Part shown: one piece after another, positions 24,911 through 35,278 of the stretch
Layout of the letters: every line of letters starts with the position of its first letter
Numbering within the stretch: the first letter of the stretch is position 1
Assembly: GCA_954871525.1 (NCBI GenBank)
Contig: OX940862.1
Coordinates: forward strand, 40,168,232 to 40,232,231
Direction of reading: 5' to 3'
Length of the DNA: 64,000 nt
Source of the DNA: Parietaria judaica
Taxonomy: Eukaryota; Streptophyta; Magnoliopsida; Rosales; Urticaceae
Position numbers and translations under genes: made by a program
The notes under the pieces: model-generated
The model's input: only the letters and a program-made list of their open reading frames with translations
The model's database searches: none
Told to the model about the DNA's origin: nothing

Positions 24911-27900
24911 TTATAAATTTTATGAAATTAATTTAAACGGTCTCTAACTTTCTATATTTTATTTTTGTGTTTGTATGTTTATAAGTGAGTCATATTCTAT
25001 AATTTTAGTGCGCAAATGTGTGATCGATTTTCTTATCTCATTCAATAATTTAAACGTTACGAATTGTGTTCTACGATATATCAAGAAAAATAACAAAGCA
25101 ACAAAATCATAACTAAACTTTCTATTATAGCTCTAAGAATAAGAAAATAAAGGATAATATATAAGTAATATGAGTATATGTGACCAAGCAAAATAAAATA
25201 AATAAATCTCATTATCTCATGCATAAAAACAAAGGAAATGTATTTAGAATTTCAATGTACTCAACTATAAAGTTTGCCGACTTAAGCAACACAAATACAA
25301 TATCACTTCATTAGATTTTTCTTTTGACATTTGAGCGTAAGCAGGTGCAAAGTCAAAACTATACATGTGCTTAGCTATTCTAATAATAAAAAAATAGATT
25401 TAGCAACCGAGTTTTTTTAGAAGGAAAAGCTAAAATTTGTCAATAATGCTTAACTCCGATCATCATCGTGTATTTTTGAAAAATATCCATGTCCTCGTAT
25501 TATTTAATTATAATTTTGAAAAAAGATTAATTTATTTGTAAACTCGTCTCAACTATATTAAAATAATTAAAACTCCAAAAACTACCAAATTCTCAGCCTC
25601 TAAGACAATAGGGGCTCTTTAGTATCTCAAATTTCCATTCATGTTTATCTGGCCCCCAAATTATCCCCGGAAATTGTATCCCGGTTTGGCATATATCGAA
25701 TCCGATCTATGTGAAGAAGTGGGGCATGAATGACAAAGAAGCAGAGAAGTTTCGTTAAGTAGGTCACAAATGTGCAGTGTATATATTCACTGTAATACAC
25801 ATGTACACAGAATTGATATAGATATTGATGAAAAGAAAGCAATAAAGGTCGTGGTAGACCCTTTGTGTGAGCTGGGTTTTCGAAAGAATGGCGAAATGCT
25901 GCACTTTTGATGAGGTTTAAATGTTTGTCTTTTTTCGATTATATGTATGAAGAACGAAGTATGTGTTTTGTTTGAGCATTTGTCCTTTGCCATATCTGCT
26001 ACGGCAATGAGCTGTCTCGAGCCCATAAATGTCGTACGTCGTCGATGCCCATTTCCCATTTCACCATCTTTGCAAAACAACATATTCATCTGACCATTTT
26101 TTATATAAGCAAAATGTATGATCGTTTTCATCTAGTTTGTGTCTCGAAACTACGACCGGCACTAGAGTGGCTCTTGAATCCCTAGTTTTTCCAATATTGA
26201 AAAAAAATACCATCAAATAACTCATCGTCGTTGTTCTCTTAGTAACCTTATAAGTTGTTACGTAGTAACCTCAAATCGTTCGATAATCGACGTTGGTTTG
26301 TCAAGATTTTAGATGTGTGCAATGCTTAATTTTGATGATTTGCATCTTAATTATACTCTACATATTAATGTGTATATGCTCAAAAAGTTGATGAAATTAA
26401 ATCTTTGATTTTTTTTTAACAATTATAAGTTAGAAAATTAGGATAATATGATTTGGTGGCGCTCATTCACCGTCATTTTTACGAGCATGTTTTCAGTGTT
26501 TTTATTTTTATTTTATTTTTATGAAACGTTGCGTGTTACAACAACAAGTGCAGTCACGAATAATATTGAAAGTGGTAATGGAAAAGATAATTTATAGAAG
26601 AAACAAGACAAGATAAGAAATTCAAGGAGTGATAATATTTTGGAAGCACAATTAAGTTATGACACCATTGTATATTTGCTGGTTCAAGCTGCCATATACA
26701 TATATATAATGTGTCACTTTCATATTTCTTTCCGTGAGACTCTTAGCCATGCAAAGTTGCAACCCTTTCTTTGAAGGTTCAAACGTTTTTCTTATTTATT
26801 TATTAATTTTATTGATTGGTGTAGAAAATTTGGCATGGTCAAAGGCTTTTCAAAGCGTGTAAAGACCAAAGACAGATGATGAGTTTCACAAAGTGAAAAG
26901 TACGTGGTCCAACTCCAAATAAACTAGTTGAGTTGAGTCCATTTTGGTAAGCAATTAAAAAATCATTTATAATATATAGAAACAAAATTACGCTTTAGCT
27001 TGGTTGTTTGAACTTAGACAATCTTTTTGTTACATTTATTTCACCCATCTCACACGTGCTTGCTTGCTTGTTTATAGGGCAGTGAAGAAGAGAGAAAACA
27101 TGCATGTGCTTGTCTTGATGATACTTTAAACTAAAAATAGAAAGTGAGATTCTTTTCATTTTTAATGTTGATTGGTTGACTGATCATGCAGATAATAAGG
27201 TTAATTGAAAATATAACTCATATTTTAAAATAAAATTTGATGCATTTGGCCCATTGAATTGGAATTTGGAAGCAATGTTGTTTGATGAAATTCCGATAAA
27301 AATTTGAGAGAAATAAATACTGGAAAAACTTTCAATGTATAGTGTCATACTTAAAAACGAAAAGACTACGTGGAATTGTTGGTAAACCAGGGCTAAACTC
27401 TAATTTTCAAATTAATAAAATTAATAAAAATAAAAGTGACACGGAGTTGTAAACTATCTGGTTAATAGTTTTTGTTGATAGTGACAAAGAGACTTGTTTG
27501 TTGTGACATGAAGTTATGTATATTTCGTCTCTCTTTCTTTATGTTAAGATTTGATTCGACTCTTCTCATTTCTTTTCTTAATTTATTGACTCGATGAATC
27601 TATTTTACTATCATTCGAAAATAAATATTATCTATTTATATGTCTAATAGTCGCTTTAATATATTTGTTTATAATTTTTGTTTGTTTAGATATTTGAAAA
27701 AAATCTATTGAAATATACTCTATGATTCGCCTGAAATGAAAGTCTAGATATACATAATATTAATAAATAAAACCACACTAAATACTTGTGAAAATCTCAA
27801 AATACTTTCACTAATTAAGTATCGAATTATGTCACTAATTTGTAACCATTTCGACAAATTAAACTTTGGCCATTCATTATTTTTTATTAAGTTTTCATAT

Positions 27901-27933
27901 TCCTATTACATCGTGTTAAGTAGAGTTGAATTT
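24911..27933. other. AT-rich intergenic DNA, no gene recognised
   Basis: A 114-codon open frame on the minus strand (26131-25787) has no recognisable family, no signal and no supporting splice structure. I do not call it a gene. Nothing else is supported. Confidence 0.45.
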
Positions 27934-28205
27934 CACGGCGTCGCGACCCGTCGCGGTGAAATCGTCGGAGATCGCCAAAGTGCACGTCGCGATGCGTCGC
28001 GATGGTGCACGTCGCGATGCATCGCGATGGAGTTGAGAGAGAGAGAGAGAGAGAGACTGTGAGACGGAGAGAGAGGGAGAGGCATCACGTCGCCACGATG
28101 CCTCACATTCGCGATTGATCGCGATTTCATCCTCCGAATCGCGATGCGTCGCGATTCCCTGAAAACGTCGCGATGCGTCGCGATTGGCGTTCATCCGTCG
28201 TCAAC
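27934..28205. repeat. CpG-dense degenerate repeat of TCGCGATGCG words
   Basis: Within 270 bp the octamer tCGCGATg or a close variant occurs about ten times, often as cgtCGCGATGCGTCGCGAT. A GA microsatellite (28030-28055) sits in the middle. Flanking DNA is strongly AT-rich and CpG-poor. The core ATCGCGAT is itself palindromic. No protein family is recognised; the apparent frames (HRDASRR-like) are a by-product of the repeat. Confidence 0.8.
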
Positions 28206-29646
28206 TGCAGCTCTAGTGTTAAGGCATCTCAAAACACAATCGTGTCATAAGAATAATATTGATCTCTATAGTAGAATAAAATAATGCAAATTAAGTTTTA
28301 TTATAATAATAATAATATATAATTATATATAATGTTGATGTTGTGGTGGACAATTGGAAAACAATAATGAGATCTGAGCGTCCGTCGTCCGTGGGAAGCC
28401 GCGAGAGAGAGAGTATCCACATGACAGACCACATGTCTTCTTTTGCCGACACTCCACCTATCCCACGCTCTTCACTGGGTCCCATTTCACGTGGCATGCT
28501 CCTCCAATCACAGACATCCACGTGTCCCGCTCATCGCCGCGGGTCCCACTATGCCCCCTACCCGCCAAGCACCAACCTGCCACGCTGTCCCCCCTTCTTA
28601 TTAAATAATTTGTTTTTCAAAGACATTATTTTTAATATCCAATCAGTCAATTAATGATAGACCGTGTGGACTTCTAGTGGGTCCCACGGAAAATTGAATG
28701 ACCTATGAGGATTGGCGGTTCAGGCAACGCGTACGTGACAGCAAGTGAGGCTATCATTCCCCTCTCTCTTCGTCTTAAAGAAAATGTAAATTGCGCAAAT
28801 CCCTCCTGTATTTTACTACTTGATACACTTTGCCCCTTGAGCTTCGTCATTATTGTAGAAATACCCTATATTCTAGTAAAAGTAGCATTAACTCAGTTAA
28901 ATTTGTTTTCATCAGTTAAATAACTTGACCACTTAGTGCTTAACATTTAGTATCGGTATATCATACGAGTGTAATCTACTTATTTATTGAAGAAGAAAAA
29001 AAAGCATGACTAAATAATGTAGCACATAAGTAAATATTGTCTTGAATTTTGAACACGTATATTGTATACTAAGTAATTTATTGAAGAAAACATAAATAAA
29101 TTATATGTACTGCACAAAATTAACATTTTCTACAATTATAGTATTTGACATGTTCCCTATGATTTTAACGTATTTTAACATGTTAAATACTAGCACACTG
29201 TCATGTAGCAGTATATTTAAATAATCTAATAAAGAAAAAAATGTAAATTATATGTAATGCACAAATGAATATTTTCTTCAATTAAATAATTTGACAACGT
29301 TCTCTACACGGAAACGCTCCCTATGCTTTTAACATGTTATTATTTTCTTCAATTTTAAGAAAATATTTTATTTCTCAAAAGCATGGGCATTTCCGCCAAA
29401 GATTGAACTTAAACTAGCCAGATGCAGCAACACTCAAAGTTGAGGTGGCACGACAGCTAATTACTAATTTATTATTTATTTATTTTCATATTATTTTAAC
29501 ATTCAACGCCCTATAAAAATCCGTGACGATTTCATTTCTGAAATCAGAAACCACACATTCACATTTCACAGACACACTCTTCTCTTCTCAGCTCAACACA
29601 GGCTTCAAACTTCGAACAAATCTTCTTCTCTGCGATTACGTCAGCA
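28206..29646 (+). promoter_or_regulatory. Upstream region of the IAA1-4-type gene, with TATA box
   Basis: A TATA box, CTATAAAAAT (29511-29520), lies about 130 bp before the ATG, followed by a short pyrimidine-rich leader. Farther up, 28490-28525 holds two CACGTG-containing words (tttCACGTGgca, tcCACGTGtcc) of the G-box type. Two diverged copies of a roughly 180-bp AT-rich unit are seen at 29090-29385. No canonical TGTCTC auxin-response element was spotted by eye. Confidence 0.55.
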
Positions 29647-30393
29647 ATGGAGTCCGCCATGACTGCGACGAAGTTCGCCGACAACGACCACGACGCTCGC
29701 CTCGACCTCAGCCTGGGACTGCCCGGCTCGAGGACCAGCGCCAAGCGATCCAGGACCGACGAGGCCGACGGTCAGGATTGCGCCTCCGTCGCCAAGTGCG
29801 GCAGATCCGACGGCGGCGCTGCTCCGGCGAAGCAGGTGGTCGGATGGCCTCCGATCAGGTCCAACCGGAAGAACAATCTGCCGCCGCCGATGAAGAAGGC
29901 GGCCGCGGAGTCGGACGGCTGCTTCGTGAAGGTCAGCGTCGACGGAGCTCCGTACCTCAGGAAGGTCGACATTAGGGTTTACAAGAGCTACCCCGAGCTT
30001 CTCAAGGCCTTGGAGAGCCTCTTCCACTTGACAATCGGTAAGAACTCAGATCCGCGATTCGCGATTCTCTTAGGTCTCGGAGATCCAGATCTCTCATCTC
30101 TGTTTGGCGATGATTCTTTAGGTAACTACTCGGAGAGAGAAGGCTACAACGGGTCGGAATTCGCTCCGACGTACGAAGACAAGGACGGCGACTGGATGCT
30201 GGTCGGAGATGTTCCATGGAAGTAAGTCACCATCATAATAGTCATAGACCAAGATCTGAAACAAATTCTCCATGGTTGAAGCAAAATTCTGAGACTGGTT
30301 TTGTTTGTTGGCTTTTGCAGCATGTTTGTGTGTTCATGCAAGAGGCTGAGAATCATCAAGGGGTCAGAAGCAAAGGGACTTGGTTCCTCATGA
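29647..30393 (+). CDS. Aux/IAA auxin-response repressor, IAA1-4-like, 187 aa
   Basis: A nuclear auxin co-receptor and repressor of the short Aux/IAA class. Exons 29647-30037, 30122-30221 and 30321-30393 give 564 nt with consistent phases (TCG/GTAAG, TTTAG/GT, GGAA/GTAAGT, TGCAG/CATG). Domain I is LDLSLGLPG at residues 19-27, a variant of the usual ELRLGLPG that keeps LxLxL. A KR/R pair lies at 33-36. The degron core GWPPI is at 66-70. The PB1 domain follows, with [17 protein letters not shown] and [19 protein letters not shown], ending [11 protein letters not shown] as in IAA1-4 proteins (168-189 aa in Arabidopsis). The first intron is only 84 nt and is open in the same frame, so a retained-intron product would gain 28 residues inside PB1. 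The gene is convergent with the OSB gene at 31391 and divergent from the IAA7/14-like gene. Confidence 0.94.
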
Positions 30394-31390
30394 AGCCAGA
30401 GTTGAGCTTGTAATTGTACAGAGGAACATAGATTCCGTGATTTTGTTTATATCATATATCATATATATATGTTTAAGATTACAAAGAAGAAGAAAAAAAG
30501 AGCCATAGTTTTGTGTAGATCCGCATTTGCAATCGATTTTAATTGGTAATAGAAAACATACATTCAACAAAGATTCGACTTTTATATGGTAGAATCTCGG
30601 TTAAGTAAATACTTTTGTGTGGTCTAAGACGTTACTAAATTTTACCTCGATAACATAATAAAACTCTTCAACCTTTTTACAGTGGATGGTTTTTGTTTCG
30701 TGAATTGATTGGTCTAGCGGAGTTAGTTACACAATCAGCGACGTAACTATAGACATCAATTTTACGCGAGAAATATGTTCATAATAGATATTTTATTATT
30801 TTAAGGGGAGTGTTGAATCCAAAAGTAAACATCTCTGGAAACTATGAAGAGAACAAAACTGTAACATTAAAAACATTATAACAACGTCAAAGAAAATGGG
30901 TCTCACACAGAAAGTATCTAAAATTAAGGTTGCAATAACCATTTTTTTACAGAATAGAAGTTTCAAAATAATAGAAGTTATTATCGCAGTAATTCAATTA
31001 TTCTCTTATTATAACAGTGATTAAGTTAAGAACTTTAAAGAGAATCATGTATAATAAAAGACAGCTATTTGTGCTTTTCTTTGTAATATTGTAGATGTAA
31101 TCGATGATTAGGTTCTAACATATAAGTATATAATTTCATCAAATAAATAATTATAATAAAACGAAACAGAGAATCTTTCACAATCTTCAACTAACGAATC
31201 TGCCTCAAGGAATCTTTCTCGACAACTTATAACATTAACAACTCAAGCTGTTTTTTTTGTTTTTTTTAATTGTAACAATGGTGGAATCCAAGTAGTACTT
31301 GAGAACAAACAAATAATATCATCAAAACTTTAAGTCTACAATTTACATAAACATGTGGCACATAATACAGATCACACGACTTCGAACTGT
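30394..31390. other. Intergenic, shared 3' flank of two convergent genes
   Basis: The 3' UTRs of the Aux/IAA gene (plus) and the OSB gene (minus) presumably end here. It is AT-rich with no further gene. Confidence 0.5.
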
Positions 31391-34300
31391 TTAAAAATTG
31401 AGATAAGTGTCTCCGGGCATCAAATTGGCGTTGGTCCGGCTATCCTGAGAGTTGAGTGAGCCCATTCTTGTGTCCAGGATGGAAAGCTGAGACTTCACCC
31501 ATGGCGGATTATACCTTCCTTCGATCCACAATGCCTCTCCGGTATCTTTGTGTTTGAAGTCCGGGTATTTCGGGTTCCTCTGAAAATTGGAAAACAGCAT
31601 CATCAAGAAATATGATTTTTTTCTTACGGCAACAAGCTAGATTGTTCGAAAACCCAACTTCTGACTTTTCTTCTCTACAAAAACTAATTTAAGTTATTCT
31701 AATTCAAAATTGAAATTTCTATGTCGTAGTAATATATTTCTTTAAGAGTCAAGATCACTGGAATCGTGATTTCAATCATGATCCCGCATTAAAGAATTAA
31801 CCTTTTTGTTAAGTACAAAGCAACAAATAAATTGTCTCTCGTGTATCAAACCAATCAAAATTACCATATATATATATATATAATACTTATCCAGTAGAGA
31901 ACAAGAACAATCTCGTCGTGATAATATTAAACAAACACATTCGAGATCTCTTTTGTTCTTCTTCTGAAATAATATATTTCCACAATTTTATTCATATTAC
32001 TCATGTGATTGGTTGTCAGGAACCTGTCATACTCTTTGATTTCTAATTATTATTCATGATTCTCTATCTCCTCTCTATTTTTTATTTATAATTTTGAGCA
32101 GTTGAAGGCCAAGCTGCGCCCAATAAATTACCTTATTATTCCTATTATCCCACCAATCCAAAGGATTGGCAAAGAAGGCTTGCCATAGCTGCTCGGTGGT
32201 TTCATCGCCATTTCCGCCACTGCTTACAGGCTTTCTAGCTGCAACAATGTGAAAAATATTAATTAAAAATCTGACCTGAAATCAAGACTTCTGCATAGAA
32301 AATAGGACTTGCCTTGTCCCATTGAATCAGAGTTCCCTTCATATGGGGTCGCCGAAGAGAAGGTCTTTTCGATAAAATTCAGTTGCTGAACAACCACCTA
32401 CAAAGAATGAAATTGCCAATATTACCCCCATATGGCTACCATTCTTCTTATTCCATCATAATTACAAGCAATACTCTTGTTCATGTACAAAAATCAACTT
32501 ACTAACATGGAGTATTTTTAGGACTACTAGTTAAAATACAAGTATACAAGTCAATTTGTCGTTTTATCTTCTCAATCAAGTCTTTTTCTTTCTCATTGAT
32601 AAAATTGTCTCGAAAACTGAATTCACCAAATAAACTTAAAGATAGCAAAAAAAGAGAAAATGTGTAGAACTGTAGGAAGGTAGATATGTTAATTTACTTC
32701 ATTCAATTATATAGCTACTTTGTAATAAAATTTTGCAGTTTTTATTTTTAGATGGTTTCCCAATTTAATGTAAGTTATTTGCACAATTTTATTAGATGTT
32801 TTCGTAATTTACTGTAATGGGAATAATTTGTGCATATTACTTGCCCCTATTATGGAATAAAATACCAGATGAACTCATTATTTACATTACTACTAAATGA
32901 ATATATACACAAAAAAAGAGACCTTGTAATAAGTCTGTTGTTTTCCATCCTCACTTTCAACCGTGTCCGAGATTAAACGCCCGCTGACATATATTTGCTG
33001 ACCTTTTTGAACATGCTGAGAAGCAATCTGCGCTAACTCGTCCCAAAATGTCAAATTGATCCTGAGAGACATCATTTGTCAATGCCAATTAGGAATAAAG
33101 AGTTTTGATCACAACATTTAGACTACACATTGATGAATAAGTATGATACTAAAAAACAAAACTACCTCCAATACATGTTCTTAGACCAATGCTAATGCTT
33201 CCTCCAAAAAAAAAAAAGACAAAAGAACAATACTAATGCTAAACGAATGCATTTGATCCCAAATTCAGTCTCCAAGTTATACTATTGGCACTACTAAACA
33301 AGAAAGAGATAAAAATAATGTTTGAAAAAGAAAAAATTCAATTTGTACATCAGCATTCTGGTACTACAAAACCGGTTTACATTTAGCATTAGCCGGACAT
33401 TATGCACCAGGGATGGTCTAAGGCCTTCATTTCCTATCGTGTATGATTACCATTCTTCTTATTCCATCATAATTACAAGCAATACTCTTGTTCATGTACA
33501 AAAATCAACTTACTAACATGGAGTATTTTTAGGACTACTAGTTAAAATACAAGTATACAAGTCAATTTGTCGTTTTATCTTCTCAATCAAGTCTTTTTCT
33601 TTCTCATTGATAAAATTGTCTCGAAAACTGAATTCACCAAATAAACTTAAAGAAGAGACCTAAGTCAATTTGCAGAATTGGCTGATTCCACATAGGGGCA
33701 ATGCTATTTGAATGTACTATGCCGATTACGATACAAACTAGGGGCAATGCTAATTGTGTCAAACAAGTTAAATAATGGGAGAGCAAGCCACGAACCCGAC
33801 AACACGTTGGGACCCAATAGAAACGATTAAAGACTAAAGTATGCATTTTATGTATGTTACAAATGTTTTAAAACTAATTATGAGTCAAACTGTGTCTTTT
33901 GCTTTATGAATAACCTTGCTTAATTATAGAAATATAATACAATTACTTAGTGTCAAAATTTTGTATTATTTTAGTTACGATTCTAAAAATAAATCTATCT
34001 TTTTAGCTCTATAGTGATTAGTTAATGGGTTAAGCGGGGTTTGCCACGAACAACACAGCTTTAAATGAGGCGGGTCTGGTCTCCTTAAACATGATTAATA
34101 AACGGGGCGACCGAGACTATATAAAACTAGTAAAAAAAACGATCAAGACACGGGAGGCACGAATTGCAACCTCTGATACAAACCTACAACTGGGGGCAAA
34201 AGCCTACTACAATGAAACTGAAAGCACCAATTATTGTGCTGTTATCTATCAAATTATGCGGTCACTCGATGAGGCAATTTTTGAAACTGCCCAGAAGCGA

Positions 34301-34755
34301 ATCAGACTTGTGTTTGAAATTGAATCATACCTTTTAGTCATTTGCTTATCCAATCACACAAAGCTACGAGCACTACTTCGAAGAAGAGAACCAGGTTCCG
34401 ATTGAACTCACCATGAGGTGTCGGTGGAGGATTTCTTGACGGCGAGGCGAGTCCACGCGAGGACCTTGCCGGAGGCCAACTGCTTGCTCTCCACCGGAAC
34501 GCCGATTACGCCGATGAGCTGCACGGCGTTGCAGAGCTCCTTCTTCCACTCGATCTCCGCCGGCCGAGGGAATCCCCCTTCCGCCGCCGATTGGCCGAAG
34601 TAGTCCCGGCTGTACTCGACGGAGCACTTGAAACGGCGGCGCGCGAAGCTCAGTCGATTGGCGCAGGCGGTGAGGGAGGGAAGAGGGCGTGTCACCTTGG
34701 GGTTGAGGAAGGAAGAAGATGACGCTGGGAATGTGAGAGCTCGCTGTGTCGCCAT
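31391..34755 (-). CDS. Organellar single-stranded DNA-binding protein, OSB family (OSB1-like), 287 aa
   Basis: OSB proteins bind single-stranded DNA in plant mitochondria or plastids; Arabidopsis OSB1 limits mitochondrial DNA recombination. Exons: complement of 31391-31579, 32132-32238, 32313-32397, 32923-33061, 34412-34755 (864 nt, all phases agree). Residues 1-45 are rich in Ser, Arg and Leu with few acids, like an organellar targeting peptide. An OB-fold SSB domain spans about 72-165 (TSWINLTFWDELAQIA, GQQIYVSGRL, YYKVVVQQLNF). The plant-specific PDF motif follows at about 206-257 (LDWWDNRNNK, NPKYPDFKHKDTGEALWI, NPPWVKSQL). One PDF motif and short length favour OSB1. The second M of the frame (34755) is chosen because it starts the Ser/Arg-rich presequence; a Met ten codons upstream (34785) is possible. 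The third intron uses a GC-AG site (CAAG/GCAAGT) and the second a weak donor (AAG/GTCTCT). Confidence 0.93.
32437..32642. repeat. Direct repeat copy A, 206 bp (intron 2 of the OSB gene)
   Basis: Identical by eye, with no indel, to 33448-33653. It begins taccattcttcttattcc and ends aataaacttaaaga. The two copies bracket coding exon 2 of the OSB gene. Confidence 0.95.
33448..33653. repeat. Direct repeat copy B, 206 bp (intron 1 of the OSB gene)
   Basis: Partner of 32437-32642, offset 1011 bp, same orientation and no visible difference. No target duplication or terminal inverted repeat marks it as a transposon. Confidence 0.95.
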
Positions 34756-34803
34756 TGTTGGCCCTGTCTGCAGTGAACGCGCCAATTTTGGTGTAGAAGC
34801 TCA

Positions 34804-34807
<4 letters not shown>

Positions 34808-34843
<36 letters not shown>
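34808..34843. repeat. (GA)n microsatellite upstream of the OSB gene
   Basis: A 36-bp GA run, read as CT on the gene's strand, about 55 bp upstream of the chosen ATG. It is in the likely 5' leader or core promoter. CT-rich leaders are common in plant genes. Confidence 0.9.
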
Positions 34844-34848
<5 letters not shown>

Positions 34849-35278
34849 GGCTTCCAGTTTGGGCCCATTTAGCTCAATTGGGTCATTGGCTCAGAGAATG
34901 CAAGATCTGAAAAAGATATAATGGTAATTTGCGTAAAGATACCTAACATTAGATTCCGGGTTAGTAGCGGAATAAGTATCTAAAGAAGTGGAATAAAGCC
35001 AGTCCTTTTTTTTCATGGTTAAGTTTTACGATGCCCGCTATTTTTATTCTCACTAAAATTCCGTCCATTTTTCAAACTTAGAAGAATTTCGGATGCAGCG
35101 TAAACAAAATTTCATCTCGCTCTCTCTCTCACATCAAAATTATGTTAAATCAATTGAAAATAATTTTGAAAAGAAAAAAATAGTGAACATTGAGACTTGA
35201 GAGTGAAAAAAAAAAGTGATGCACGCCACCACAAAATTAAATAAAGATTAAATAAAGAAAAAGTGATATTTTTCTGCA

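Noticed and set aside
25787..26131. 114-codon open frame on the minus strand
   Set aside because: No recognisable domain, no splice or promoter support, and composition like the surrounding AT-rich DNA.
29090..29385. Two similar AT-rich stretches upstream of the IAA1-4-type gene
   Set aside because: Probably an old diverged duplication, but the similarity is too weak in low-complexity sequence to set borders.
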